Counted from the stretch's first letter, positions 40,069-49,499 are shown. The stretch: DNA of 64,000 bases from an uncultured Eubacteriales bacterium (GCA_902775345.1 CACYLW010000004.1:62001-126000), one strand, 5' to 3'. Translations and numbers: made by a program. Notes: generated from the sequence alone by a model not told the origin.

Positions 40069-42252
40069 ATGGCAAAGATTGATTACGATAAAATTTTTGT
40101 AAAGGGCGCCTGCCCTACCACGATCGGCGGACAGGCTGTAATGGAAGGCGTCATGATGCAGGGCCCTGACAGGGTCGCTCTTGCTATGCGCCTGCCTTCC
40201 GGCGAGCTCTATCTCAAGACGAAGCTGAAAAAGAAGCAGCCGCCTGCGATGAAGATCCCTTTCGTCAGAGGCATTGTTTCTTTCGTGAATGCTCTTGTCG
40301 GAGGAATGGGAACGCTCATGGAGTCTGCCGACATCCTCGAGACTTACGCGCCTGAGCAGTATGCCGAAGAGGAAGGAAAACTCGAGGCATGGATCAATAA
40401 GAAGTTCGGTGCAAAAGCTGCGTGGAATTTCCTGATGGCGACAGCCCTCCTGTTCGCGGTGGCGGTATCCATCATCTTCTTCGTGATACTGCCGACCTGG
40501 GTCGTTAACTTCCTGGGCAAGTGGATACAGAGCGCGGTCGTGCTCAACCTGATAGAAGGCATACTCAGGATACTGATGTTCGTCGCCTATGTCGCGGCGA
40601 TACGCGGCATGAGCGATATCAAAACGCTCTTCCAGTACCACGGGGCTGAGCACAAATCGATACACTGCTACGAAAACGACAGAGTCCTCTGCCCTGAAAA
40701 CGCGGAAGAATTCTATACCCTGCATCCGAGGTGCGGCACCAGCTTCCTGGTGTTCGTGCTCATCATAAGCCTGCTGCTCTTCAGCTTCCTCGGCTGGCCG
40801 AACCTGGCGGTGAGGATCCTTTCGAGAATACTGCTGATACCGGTGATCGCAGCCATAAGCTTCGAGCTCCTGAGATGGGCAGGCAGATCTAACGGAAAGA
40901 TCGTGCGCATTCTCAGCTGGCCTGGTCTCCAGCTGCAGAGACTGACGACCGCGGAGCCGAACAGAGACCAGCTCGAAGTGGCGCTGCTCTCGCTCAAGGC
41001 GGTCCTCGTGGATCCGGGAGTTCCTGAGATCAACGGATTTGTCGACAAGGACGGCAATCAGGTGAGATCAAAAGCCGAAGAGAAAGAGATAGAACGCGAG
41101 ATGGAGGAATGGGCGGCCGATGTCGAGGCTCATACGGAAGCCAACAAGAAGGCCGCGGCAGCAGCGATCGATGACTTCACAAGGATAGAGGAGCGTACGA
41201 TCTTTGAGGATCCGGCTAACGGCGCGAGCGAAGAGGAGATCGTCAGCGCGATCAACTTCCTCGACGAACTTGACAGCGACGGTTACACGATAGTAGCTAC
41301 TGATGAAACGGACGGCCGCACGCTCGTAAGAGCGATCGCTGACAGAGAAGCGATCGAGGCAAAGGCACGGACTCTCGCGCGCAGATACACTAAAGACATC
41401 AAGACCTACGAGAACGCGCTCAGCTGGGGAAAGGCTGCGCTCAGCATGCTCCCGAACGGCAAGAACGAGGCAAGGATGATAATGTCGTACGCGACGGGGC
41501 TTGGAACCACCGAGCTCATAACCAGGTCCAAGGAACTCATGCGCGATGATGATTTCGAAGAGTTCCAGAAAAGGATCTATCTGAGGATAGAGGGCGTTCC
41601 GCTCCAGTACATCTTAGGCATGCAGGAGTTCATGGGACTGCCGTTCAGAGTCAATCCGTCGGTGCTGATCCCGCGTCTCGATACGGAAATACTGGTAGAG
41701 AACGTGCTGGAGACGATCGACAGGATGAACATGAGAAATCCGGAGGTGCTCGATCTGTGCACCGGCAGCGGAGCCATCGGCATCAGCATAGCCGCAAAGG
41801 TCCCTGACGCGATAGTCACCATGACGGACGTGTCTGAAGAGGCTCTTCATACGGCAATGGGCAACGCGGGACTCAACGGCGTCAACCGCCGCTGCATATT
41901 CCTGCTCGGCGACATGTTCAACGCGGTCCCGGATGACAAGCACTACGACGTGATCGTCTGCAATCCTCCGTACATTCCGAGCGACGTCATCGAAACTCTG
42001 GATCTGGAAGTGAAGGAGCACGAGCCGCGCATGGCTCTCGACGGAGGAAAGGATGGCCTCGATTATTACAGGATAATAGCGGATAAGGCCAGCCTGCATC
42101 TCAAGACAGGTGGAGTGCTTGCTCTCGAGATAGGTGCTGAGCAGGCAGCTGACGTAAAGAAGCTGCTCAGCAAAGCCGGTACGTATGAAGGAACAAGGGT
42201 CATACGCGACCTGGCATACCTCGACCGCGTTATCATCACCTTGCGCAGATAA
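40069..42252 (+). CDS. prmC: DUF1385 membrane protein fused to PrmC release-factor methyltransferase
   Basis: 727 residues in one frame. Residues 1-315 are a full DUF1385 protein: GGQAVMEGVMMQGP near the start, four or more transmembrane helices, and YHGAEHKSIHCYE. A charged linker (about 315-440) leads to PrmC, which methylates the glutamine of release-factor GGQ motifs. It has the helical N-domain, GVPLQYILGMQEFMGL, SAM motif LDLCTGSGAIGIS and catalytic NPPY (632-635). In related genomes these are two adjacent genes. prfA, the usual partner, is not found downstream. The ribosome site is weak. Confidence 0.92.
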   Translation: MAKIDYDKIFVKGACPTTIGGQAVMEGVMMQGPDRVALAMRLPSGELYLKTKLKKKQPPAMKIPFVRGIVSFVNALVGGMGTLMESADILETYAPEQYAEEEGKLEAWINKKFGAKAAWNFLMATALLFAVAVSIIFFVILPTWVVNFLGKWIQSAVVLNLIEGILRILMFVAYVAAIRGMSDIKTLFQYHGAEHKSIHCYENDRVLCPENAEEFYTLHPRCGTSFLVFVLIISLLLFSFLGWPNLAVRILSRILLIPVIAAISFELLRWAGRSNGKIVRILSWPGLQLQRLTTAEPNRDQLEVALLSLKAVLVDPGVPEINGFVDKDGNQVRSKAEEKEIEREMEEWAADVEAHTEANKKAAAAAIDDFTRIEERTIFEDPANGASEEEIVSAINFLDELDSDGYTIVATDETDGRTLVRAIADREAIEAKARTLARRYTKDIKTYENALSWGKAALSMLPNGKNEARMIMSYATGLGTTELITRSKELMRDDDFEEFQKRIYLRIEGVPLQYILGMQEFMGLPFRVNPSVLIPRLDTEILVENVLETIDRMNMRNPEVLDLCTGSGAIGISIAAKVPDAIVTMTDVSEEALHTAMGNAGLNGVNRRCIFLLGDMFNAVPDDKHYDVIVCNPPYIPSDVIETLDLEVKEHEPRMALDGGKDGLDYYRIIADKASLHLKTGGVLALEIGAEQAADVKKLLSKAGTYEGTRVIRDLAYLDRVIITLRR

Positions 42253-42286
42253 CAGCGCTGACAGAAAAGAAAACTGAGGCAGAAAA

Positions 42287-42907
42287 GTGACTGAATCTGA
42301 AAGAATGGAAGCCGGACTGCTGTATGATCCGGGAGCTGATGAGATCCTGTCCGTACAGAGTCCTCTCGGAGAAAAACTCAGGGAGTTCAACGATCTCAAG
42401 CCGTCGCAGTACGAAGAGCAGCAGCGCCTCATGAGGGAGCTCTTCGCTGAATGCGGAGAGAACGTGTTCATCCAGAGACCGCTATACGCGAACTGGGGCG
42501 GCAGCCACGTGCACATGGGCTCCAACATATATGCCAACTTCAACCTGACGCTGGTCGATGACGGTCATATATACATAGGTGACTGGGTCAAGTTCGGACC
42601 TAATGTAACCATTGTGACAGCGGGACATCCGGTGCTTCCGGAATTAAGAAAAGACCCTGCGCTTCAGTTCAACAAGGATGTGCACATCGGTGAGTGCGTG
42701 TGGATTGGAGCCGGCGTGATCGTCCTGCCGGGAGTGACCATCGGAAAGAACAGCGTCATAGGCGCTGGAAGCATCGTAACGAAAGACATACCTGAAAATG
42801 TCGTTGCTGTCGGAAATCCGTGCAGGGTCATGAGACCGGTCGGCGAAAAGGACAGGGAGACTTTTTTCAGAAACGAGAAAATAGACTGGGAGGAACTCAA
42901 TGGCTAA
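42287..42907 (+). CDS. Maltose/galactoside-type O-acetyltransferase
   Basis: Left-handed beta-helix acetyltransferase (Maa/LacA/NodL type), 206 residues. The GTG start has GAGGCAG upstream, and the opening TESERMEAGLLYDP matches the family. The hexapeptide core includes GSHVHMGSNIYANFNLTLVDDGHIYIGDWVKFGP and IGAGVIVLPGVTIGKNSVIGAGSIVTKDIP, with catalytic His in VTAGHP. It probably acetylates a sugar. Its end overlaps the next gene by eight bases. Confidence 0.92.
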   Translation: MTESERMEAGLLYDPGADEILSVQSPLGEKLREFNDLKPSQYEEQQRLMRELFAECGENVFIQRPLYANWGGSHVHMGSNIYANFNLTLVDDGHIYIGDWVKFGPNVTIVTAGHPVLPELRKDPALQFNKDVHIGECVWIGAGVIVLPGVTIGKNSVIGAGSIVTKDIPENVVAVGNPCRVMRPVGEKDRETFFRNEKIDWEELNG

Positions 42908-43526
42908 GGTGATATTGATAAATGGCAGTCCGAGAGCTGAACAGTGTACGGCGACTGCACTCAACGAAATGATAAAGACCTTCAATGAAGAGGGTATCGA
43001 AACTGAACTTATCCATATAGGAAACAAGAGCATCCGGGGCTGCACGGCGTGCGGTTACTGCTCGACACATGACGGATGCGTGTTTAAAGACATCGTGGAT
43101 GAAGTGAATGCCAGGCTCGAGAAAGCGGACGGCCTCGTCGTCGGGAGCCCGGTATATTACAGCTCGCCGAACGGGACTCTCATATCGTTCCTTGACAGGC
43201 TGTTCTACAGCGCCCAGTACGACATGCACATGAAAGTCGGCGCTGCGGTAGTCAGCGCCAGACGCGGAGGAAACACAGCGTCATTCGATGTGCTCAACAA
43301 ATACTTCAGCATCAGCGGCATGCCGATCGCTACATCCACGTACTGGAACCAGGTGCATGGCTTCACGTCTGAAGACGTAAAAAAGGATGCCGAAGGTCTG
43401 CAGGTAATGAGAAATCTCGCACGCAATATGGCTTTCATGATAAAGGCCATCGCGGAAGCGAAAGAAAAATACGGACTGCCTGAAGTGGAACATGGCAGTT
43501 TCACCAGCTTCGCGGACGGCAAGTAA
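42900..43526 (+). CDS. Iron-sulfur flavoprotein (NADPH-dependent FMN reductase family)
   Basis: Flavodoxin-fold protein of 208 residues. The FMN phosphate loop is NGSPRAEQCTATAL (8-21), and a compact cysteine set C48-x2-C51-x2-C54-x5-C60 resembles the 4Fe-4S site of archaeal/clostridial iron-sulfur flavoproteins. GSPVYYSSPNG is the second flavin-contact loop. It likely shuttles electrons from reduced ferredoxin or NAD(P)H. It sits between the acetyltransferase and the CooT-like gene on one transcript. Confidence 0.88.
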   Translation: MAKVILINGSPRAEQCTATALNEMIKTFNEEGIETELIHIGNKSIRGCTACGYCSTHDGCVFKDIVDEVNARLEKADGLVVGSPVYYSSPNGTLISFLDRLFYSAQYDMHMKVGAAVVSARRGGNTASFDVLNKYFSISGMPIATSTYWNQVHGFTSEDVKKDAEGLQVMRNLARNMAFMIKAIAEAKEKYGLPEVEHGSFTSFADGK

Positions 43527-43541
43527 AAGGAGGAAACGGAT

Positions 43542-43727
43542 ATGTGTCTTTCAATGGTTTATAAGAATGAAGTGAACGATGCAAATCTGCTGGCAAAGAA
43601 TGTAGCAGATATCAAGGTAGACGGAGGAACGATCATCTTTACGGATCTGATGGGGATCCGCTACACGTTCGACGGGACACTGGAGAAGGTCGACCTGATG
43701 GATAACTACGTTATAGTCCGCGGATAG
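43542..43727 (+). CDS. CooT-like small metal-binding protein
   Basis: 61 residues, beginning Met-Cys (MCLSMVYKN). CooT proteins of carbon-monoxide dehydrogenase operons are ~65-residue beta proteins whose Cys2 binds Ni(II). This one keeps Cys2 and a predicted all-beta body (ADIKVDGGTIIFTDLMGIRYTFDGTLEKVDLMDNYVIV). An AAAGGAGG ribosome site lies 11 bases upstream. It sits between two Fe-S redox genes, and a CooC-family gene lies 20 kb downstream. Nickel binding is inferred from family, not shown. Confidence 0.72.
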   Translation: MCLSMVYKNEVNDANLLAKNVADIKVDGGTIIFTDLMGIRYTFDGTLEKVDLMDNYVIVRG

Positions 43728-43757
43728 ATAGTTGTGTATAGATAAAAAGGGGGAAAA

Positions 43758-44906
43758 ATGTATTATAACGACTTTGGCGACATTAAGCTTTCGGGACTCG
43801 GTCTCGGCTGCATGAGGCTGCCGTGCATCGACGGCGATGACTCCAGACCTGATCCTCAGGCCGTGCAGGAGATGGTCGACTACGCGATGGCAAACGGCAT
43901 TAACTACTTTGATACCGCGTGGGGATATCACGAGGGAAACAGCGAGAAGGTCATCGGAGAGGCTCTCTCGAAATATGACAGGAGCAGCTTTTATCTTGCA
44001 AGCAAGTTTCCCGGATATGATCTGTCCAATTTCGGCAAGCACGAGGAGATATTCGAAAAGCAGCTTGAAAAATGCAGAACTGACTACTTTGATTTCTATC
44101 TCTACCACAACGTATGCGAACTGAACATCGATAAGTACCTTGACGACAGCACCGGACTCACCGAGTTCCTGCTGAAGAAGAAGGAAGAAGGCAAGATCCG
44201 CCACCTCGGTTTCTCGTGCCACGGGACCCAGGAGACGATGCACCGCTTCATAATGAAGAACTTCAGACACCTGGAGTTCTGCCAGATACAGCTGAACTAT
44301 CTTGACTTCGAGTTCCAGAACGCAAAGGACAAGGTCGAAGAACTCAACAATATCGGGATGCCGATATGGGTAATGGAGCCGCTGCGCGGAGGCAAGCTTG
44401 CGAAATCATGCCTCGGCGGCGAGAAGATCCTTGCCAAGAGCAACACTGATTATACCCCGGCAAACTGGGCCTTCGGTTTCGTCGAGTCCGTTCCGGGAGT
44501 TACGATGATACTATCGGGAATGTCGAACTTTGAGCAGTTGAAGCAGAACATCGATTTCTTCAGTGAAAGAAGACCTCTCGGTGACGACGATATCGCGACA
44601 CTGCTGACAGCAGCGCATTTCGATACCACGGGCAAGGGCGCCGGTACGGTCCCATGCACAGCATGCAGATACTGCACTACGAAGTGCCCTATGGAACTCG
44701 ATATCCCAAGGCTGCTCGCGCTTTACAACGAGCATGCATACAGTGAAGGCGGATTCATCGCGCCAATGGCTCTGGCAGCGATCGACGAGAGCAAACTTCC
44801 GTCAGCATGCATAGGATGCGGAGCATGCGCGGCAGTCTGCCCGCAGCAGATCGACATACCGGGAACCATGTCGAAGTTCACGGAACTGCTTAAAAAAAGT
44901 GAATAG
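43758..44906 (+). CDS. Aldo/keto reductase with two C-terminal 4Fe-4S clusters
   Basis: 382 residues. The AKR barrel (about 1-290) has NYFDTAWGYHEGNSE with the catalytic Tyr and an N-terminal GLGCMRLP. The C-terminus carries two ferredoxin-type CxxCxxCxxxCP motifs (CTACRYCTTKCP from 300, CIGCGACAAVCP from 351). Such Fe-S AKRs are common in anaerobes and probably exchange electrons with ferredoxin; their substrates are mostly unknown. It ends the 42.3-44.9 kb gene group. Confidence 0.92.
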   Translation: MYYNDFGDIKLSGLGLGCMRLPCIDGDDSRPDPQAVQEMVDYAMANGINYFDTAWGYHEGNSEKVIGEALSKYDRSSFYLASKFPGYDLSNFGKHEEIFEKQLEKCRTDYFDFYLYHNVCELNIDKYLDDSTGLTEFLLKKKEEGKIRHLGFSCHGTQETMHRFIMKNFRHLEFCQIQLNYLDFEFQNAKDKVEELNNIGMPIWVMEPLRGGKLAKSCLGGEKILAKSNTDYTPANWAFGFVESVPGVTMILSGMSNFEQLKQNIDFFSERRPLGDDDIATLLTAAHFDTTGKGAGTVPCTACRYCTTKCPMELDIPRLLALYNEHAYSEGGFIAPMALAAIDESKLPSACIGCGACAAVCPQQIDIPGTMSKFTELLKKSE

Positions 44907-44917
44907 CTGATACTTAT

Positions 44918-44944
44918 AAAGGCGTTTACAATGAACGCCTTTTA
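44918..44944 (+). terminator. Terminator after the Fe-S aldo/keto reductase gene
   Basis: Nine-bp stem (44918-44926 with 44934-44942); the T-tract is short, so efficiency is uncertain. It insulates the first dehydratase-like operon. Confidence 0.5.
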
Positions 44945-44978
44945 AGCTGCAAAAAAACAATATGCACTTTTTAAAGCC

Positions 44979-45008
44979 TTGCCATTAACCCGCTGAGGGG
45001 GTTAATAT
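44979..45008 (+). promoter_or_regulatory. Putative promoter with embedded palindromic operator, first dehydratase-like operon
   Basis: TTGCCA (44979-44984), 18 bp, TAATAT (45003-45008). Inside the spacer is ATTAACCC-N7-GGGTTAAT (44984-45006). The core AACCC-N7-GGGTT recurs at 58205-58221. The placement between -35 and -10 suits a repressor or MerR/CsoR-like regulator. Confidence 0.45.
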
Positions 45009-45094
45009 TTTATCAACAGGAAACTGACAGAGGTCTTTTAGTGCCTTTGCTGGTTGTGAGAGGGATTTTTTTAATAAGAAAGAGGAGAGATAAT

Positions 45095-46297
45095 ATGAAA
45101 GACCTCAAGCATCTTTTGTATTTTGAGAACCTCCTGCAGAATGCAAATAACGAACTGATAGAACAGGCTAAGAAGGACGGCAAAATCTGCGCGGCGTTTA
45201 CGTGCGAGAATATACCGGAGCCTCTGATGAACCTTGGCAACACGTTCTCAGTTCGTCTTTTTGCGCCTAATTCCGGCTCGCTCGACATAGCTACGTATTA
45301 TATGACGAGCTTTCTTTGCGAGACGAGCAGGGCGCTGCTGGAGAGAGCGATCGAAGGAGGCTTCAACTTCGCGGACTGCCTGATCGCTGCGGACGGCTGC
45401 ACCATGATGAACCGTGCTGCCGAAAACATGGAGCTGCTTCATACCATGGACGAGGGAAAGGATAAATTCTTCTATCAGTTCATGGAGATACCGATGAAGG
45501 CTACTGAGAATGGAGTCGCACTTCTGAAACTGCAGACGACTAACCACATACTCAGGCCGCTGCACGAGAATTACGGCATCGACATTTCTGAGGAAGCCAT
45601 GCTCAAGGCAGTTGAAGAGCACAATGAGGTCTGCAGGCTCATACAGGAGATCGGCGAATTCCGCAAGGAGGACGATCCGCGCATTACAGGCTATGAGTTC
45701 CACGTGCTCACGCTGGCAACATACCTTGCTCCGAAGTATCTGCTCATCGACAAGCTGAGAGAGACACTCGAGGAGATAAAAACCAGGGAGCCTGACGGCA
45801 GGAAGTGGCGTGCCCGCGTTCTGGTGGTCGGGTCGGAGATCGACGACATCGGCATGATAAAGCTGATCGAGGAATGCGGAACCTATGTATGCGCAGACAG
45901 ATACTGCTTCGGCTCATTCCCGGGCAGAATACCTATCGAGATCGATCCGGATTCGGAAGATGACGTTCTCACACAGATCTGCCGCCACTACACCATGATG
46001 AGCCAGTGCCCTCGTACGATGAACATGGAGAAGGTATACGGACGTAAAAAATACGTCAACGACCTCGCAAAGGAGTATAAGGCAGACGGCATCATCTATG
46101 AGCAGGTCAAGTTCTGCGACCCGTGGGCTTACGAGCGCATGCTGGGATCGCACATGCTGAGAGAGGATTACGGATTCCCGGTGCTCTCCGTAGACAGACC
46201 GTACAACATCAACGCCGGCGCAGGCCAGATGCGTACGCGTGTGCAGGCATTCATTGAAAGCATTGAGATAAAGAAGATCCAGGGAGGTGAGAAGTAA
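45095..46297 (+). CDS. 2-hydroxyacyl-CoA dehydratase / benzoyl-CoA reductase family subunit (HgdB/BcrC-like), copy 1
   Basis: 400 residues. The ATG follows AGAGGAGA; an upstream GTG extension was discarded. The family comprises Fe-S proteins that do hard one-electron reductions of CoA thioesters or small molecules. The three classic cluster cysteines are recognisable: Cys37 (FTCENIPEPL), Cys102 (ADGCTMM) and Cys341 (VKFCDPWAYE). Additional cysteines (32, 75, 95, 180, 261, 266, 271, 296, 305) could support a larger cluster. It overlaps the partner subunit by one base (TAATG). Substrate unknown; no ASKHA activator gene is adjacent. Confidence 0.85.
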   Translation: MKDLKHLLYFENLLQNANNELIEQAKKDGKICAAFTCENIPEPLMNLGNTFSVRLFAPNSGSLDIATYYMTSFLCETSRALLERAIEGGFNFADCLIAADGCTMMNRAAENMELLHTMDEGKDKFFYQFMEIPMKATENGVALLKLQTTNHILRPLHENYGIDISEEAMLKAVEEHNEVCRLIQEIGEFRKEDDPRITGYEFHVLTLATYLAPKYLLIDKLRETLEEIKTREPDGRKWRARVLVVGSEIDDIGMIKLIEECGTYVCADRYCFGSFPGRIPIEIDPDSEDDVLTQICRHYTMMSQCPRTMNMEKVYGRKKYVNDLAKEYKADGIIYEQVKFCDPWAYERMLGSHMLREDYGFPVLSVDRPYNINAGAGQMRTRVQAFIESIEIKKIQGGEK

Positions 46298-47901
46298 TGG
46301 CATTCAAGACAGTCAAAAAGATCACTAACCCTAAGAAGAAAAAAGGTGACCAGACGCTCGGCAAACTCTACCCGACCAACGGCAAGACAAAGGTCTTCGT
46401 CCGCCGTGAGTGGAGAGGCGTAAAGGACACGCTCTACGATTATTCCAGATGGCTCTACATCATGTCCATCCTCGCAAGGTTCATATCGAAGCCTCGCAAC
46501 ATCAAGGCGATGTTCCGTTACAGATGGATGGCAAACTATCTGGCAGTTCCATATATGATGGACAAGTTCACTCTCGGACTCAGGGATGAGCCTCTGCGCA
46601 TCACCCACACAGCCATGAACTTCGTCATCTATGACGTAGCCAAGACGATGGACAACATCTTCAAAGGCGACCGCCGTACCGGCAACAACAAGAAGTTCTC
46701 GGATACATGCGTACTGACAGACGAGAACGCGATGACAGCGTTCATGATGGGATTCAAGGATACGACAGCCATCCTCAGAGAGGTCCCGACCATGTTTGTC
46801 GCCAACCTCCTGACGCAGAATTCGACTACGCATTACCTCGATGTTGCTCAGGAATTCGGACTTCCGGGCGATGTCTGCCCGATGCCTGAGGCTGAGGCCG
46901 GCATTTCCATCGATGACGACTTTGCCGTACTCGGCTGCTGCGCAGTACAGGTCAACACCACATGCGACGGTTCGCTCATGGGTAACGGTGTCATCGCACA
47001 CAGACTCGAGCGTGAATACGGCATCCCTACGTTCCAGCTGACTGCTCCGCTCCGCCATAAGGAGGATGATGTTCAGGAATACGCTGCCAACGACATGAAG
47101 GAGGCTGTAAAGTTCATCGAAGAACACGCACATGAAAAATGGGACTGGAAGCGTTACTTCGAGAGCGCTGCCAGAGTCAACGACGCTACAAAGCACCGCG
47201 CATTCTGGCTTGACAACAACTCAACTGATTATCCGCAGTTTGTAGGTTCGGTATTCTCGCTCTACAACGATACCAACTACATGGGCAACTGCGGAAGATC
47301 GCCGCTCTTCCCTCCTAAAGACAAGAAGATCAGCAAGCTTGTCGAACAGGGATATAAGAAAAAGACCATGATCTGCCCTGAATACAGGCACAGATGTATC
47401 GTATGGGGAGTACAGCCTCAGTACAACATCCACATGCTGTACTGGATGATGCACTGCTGGGGCGTTGTGCCGCTGACAGACATGCTTTCAATGGTCAACA
47501 CCGACATGATCGCAGAAGAGGATACTCCTGAAAACAGGGAAAAAGCCTGGTTCGACATGGCATGGCTCAACGAGAACATGATCATGCGTAACCGTACTCA
47601 CGGCGGATACAAGGTGCTCGTCGACGAGCTCTGGGAGTTCTGCGAGATCATGAACGCTGACATGGTCATGATGTGGGAGCACATGAGCTGCAAGGCTCTT
47701 GACGGTCTCCACGGAATGTTCGAGGAGCAGGGCCGCGAGAGAGGCATCCACGTTGTTTGGGTATGCCACGACCTCTGCGATCCGAGAGTCTACACAAGAC
47801 AGGCGATCCGTGATGAGTTCAGCCAGTACATGCGTACAGTACTGCGCGAGGAACCGCTCGATCCGACTATTGAGCATATACCTGACGAGAATATGTGGTA
47901 G
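46297..47901 (+). CDS. 2-hydroxyacyl-CoA dehydratase family partner subunit, copy 1
   Basis: 534 residues, longer than the ~420-480 of HgdA/FldB. The N-terminal ~100 residues are basic then aromatic and unlike classic dehydratases. Candidate cluster cysteines are Cys194 (GDVCPMPEAEAG), Cys223 (NTTCDGS) and Cys465 (HMSCKALDG), all kept in the copy at 59660. Both also share the HREWRG/RREWRG opening and EEPLDP near the end. A GGGAGGTGAGAAGTA ribosome site overlaps the end of the first subunit. The pair should form a heterodimer. The operon ends at the terminator at 47948. Confidence 0.8.
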   Translation: MAFKTVKKITNPKKKKGDQTLGKLYPTNGKTKVFVRREWRGVKDTLYDYSRWLYIMSILARFISKPRNIKAMFRYRWMANYLAVPYMMDKFTLGLRDEPLRITHTAMNFVIYDVAKTMDNIFKGDRRTGNNKKFSDTCVLTDENAMTAFMMGFKDTTAILREVPTMFVANLLTQNSTTHYLDVAQEFGLPGDVCPMPEAEAGISIDDDFAVLGCCAVQVNTTCDGSLMGNGVIAHRLEREYGIPTFQLTAPLRHKEDDVQEYAANDMKEAVKFIEEHAHEKWDWKRYFESAARVNDATKHRAFWLDNNSTDYPQFVGSVFSLYNDTNYMGNCGRSPLFPPKDKKISKLVEQGYKKKTMICPEYRHRCIVWGVQPQYNIHMLYWMMHCWGVVPLTDMLSMVNTDMIAEEDTPENREKAWFDMAWLNENMIMRNRTHGGYKVLVDELWEFCEIMNADMVMMWEHMSCKALDGLHGMFEEQGRERGIHVVWVCHDLCDPRVYTRQAIRDEFSQYMRTVLREEPLDPTIEHIPDENMW

Positions 47902-47947
47902 TCCGGATATTTCATCATAAAAAGACTTTAAACGGCATTTTTGATCC

Positions 47948-47971
47948 GGCGCCCCTCAGGGGCGCCTTTTT
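47948..47971 (+). terminator. Terminator after the first dehydratase-like operon
   Basis: Perfect 8-bp GC stem (47948-47955 with 47959-47966, loop TCA) followed by five T. Confidence 0.85.
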
Positions 47972-48012
47972 CTATGGAATTGCAGGCCGTGCAGGTTTAG
48001 AATATAGATGTA

Positions 48013-49395
48013 ATGGAAAACAGGCTTCTGAAAAAGCGAATAACGTCTGAAGCGGACCTGACTGTAGGCTCAATAGTCGACAAGGTCCTTCTTTTTGCCA
48101 TACCGCTCATGCTGACAAGCATGCTGCAGCAGCTTTTCAATGCCACAGACGTAGCGGTCGTCGGCAAGTTCGCGAGCATGGAGGCGATGGCTGCCGTCGG
48201 CAGCAACACCCCTGTTGTCTCACTGCTGATCAATTTCTTTGTGGGTGTTTCTGTAGGATCAAACGTGCTGATATCCCGCAGCATAGGAGCGAGGGACTCA
48301 GAGAAAGCGAAGAGCGCGGTGAGAACATCCATGGCGCTGGCACTGACGGCCGGAGTCTTCATAGCGCTGCTCGGCAATCTTATTGCTTCTCCGATCATCG
48401 AAATACTGGGTGTTCCGGCTGAGGTAAAGGAGTATTCTGTCACCTACCTCAGGCTCTACTTCAGCGGCGCCCCGTTCATCCTGCTCTACAACTTCGAGGC
48501 TGCCATCTTCCGGAGCAACGGAAACACAAGGACTCCGCTCACCTGCCTCTTTGCCGGAGGGGTCTTCAATGTGGCGGCTAACCTTTTCTTCGTTCTGGTG
48601 CTCGGGATGGACGTGGACGGAGTTGCCATAGCGACCGTGCTGGCGAACGTTATAAGCTCGATGATGCTGCTTTACTTTCTGAGAAAAGAGGACAGCATCA
48701 TACATGTCAACGTGGCAAAGATCCGCATCAACAGAGACGACCTTGCGACCATACTTAAGATAGGCATGCCGGCAGGCCTGCAGAGCGCAGTCTTTTCAAT
48801 ATCCAACATCTGCATACAGTCCGGCATCAACAGCCTGGGAGCCGACTACATGGCTGCGTCTTCAGCGGCATTCAACATAGAGATATTCGCGTTCTTTGTA
48901 GTCAATTCGTTCACACAGACGCTGGTCACATTCATAGGGCAGAACTATGGCGCCGGCAAATACGCGAGATGCAGGGAGGTCGTGCGAAAGACTCTCATGG
49001 TGAGCTGGACGTTCGCGATGGTTCTTTCGGTGCTTCTGCTTGTTTTCGCAAGACCTTTGCTCGGCCTGTTCACAAATGAGCCGCAGGTCATAGAAGCCGG
49101 GATGCTCAGAGTCAAGGTGATCCTTTATGCCGAAACGCTGAATGTGCTGATGGACAATCTGTCAGGAGCCATGCGAGGTCTCGGAAAGTCACTGATCCCT
49201 GCGCTGACCACGCTCATCTGCGTATGCGGAGTGCGTATAATCTGGGTGTTCACGGGATTTCAGATCTACCACACATGGATGTCCATAATGATGGTCTTTC
49301 CGGTGAGCTGGGCGGTCAACACGGTGTTCATCGTAATCGGTTATATACGAACACGCAACAGGATGCTGTGCGCAGATGAAGAGGCTTCCTGCTGA
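48013..49395 (+). CDS. MATE family efflux transporter
   Basis: Cation-coupled multidrug/metabolite exporter of the MATE (DinF/NorM-like) family. It has 460 residues with about 12 transmembrane helices. The N-terminal DLTVGSIVDKVLLFAIPLMLTSMLQQLFNATDVAVVGKF and the LISRSIGARDSEKA loop are characteristic. There is a weak ribosome site; spacing from the previous terminator suggests its own transcript. A role in exporting a product of the neighbouring pathway is only a positional guess. Confidence 0.93.
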   Translation: MENRLLKKRITSEADLTVGSIVDKVLLFAIPLMLTSMLQQLFNATDVAVVGKFASMEAMAAVGSNTPVVSLLINFFVGVSVGSNVLISRSIGARDSEKAKSAVRTSMALALTAGVFIALLGNLIASPIIEILGVPAEVKEYSVTYLRLYFSGAPFILLYNFEAAIFRSNGNTRTPLTCLFAGGVFNVAANLFFVLVLGMDVDGVAIATVLANVISSMMLLYFLRKEDSIIHVNVAKIRINRDDLATILKIGMPAGLQSAVFSISNICIQSGINSLGADYMAASSAAFNIEIFAFFVVNSFTQTLVTFIGQNYGAGKYARCREVVRKTLMVSWTFAMVLSVLLLVFARPLLGLFTNEPQVIEAGMLRVKVILYAETLNVLMDNLSGAMRGLGKSLIPALTTLICVCGVRIIWVFTGFQIYHTWMSIMMVFPVSWAVNTVFIVIGYIRTRNRMLCADEEASC

Positions 49396-49448
49396 AGAAA
49401 GCAGAAAAGCAAAACTTTTGCTCATCCGGACAGTAATGTAAACGGATT

Positions 49449-49458
49449 ATGCTATAAT
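49449..49458 (+). promoter_or_regulatory. Extended -10 promoter for the duplicated-domain lipoprotein
   Basis: ATGC-TATAAT, with TGC directly before TATAAT (49453-49458); no matching -35. Start point about 35 bases before the ATG. Confidence 0.5.
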
Positions 49459-49499
49459 CGGGTTGATGGTTTATGAAAACGTGTACAGGAGGGACACCT

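Noticed and set aside
47902-48012. Equivalent of the small membrane protein after dehydratase-like copy 1
   Set aside because: Only a terminator is present; no open frame with a ribosome site fits the space.
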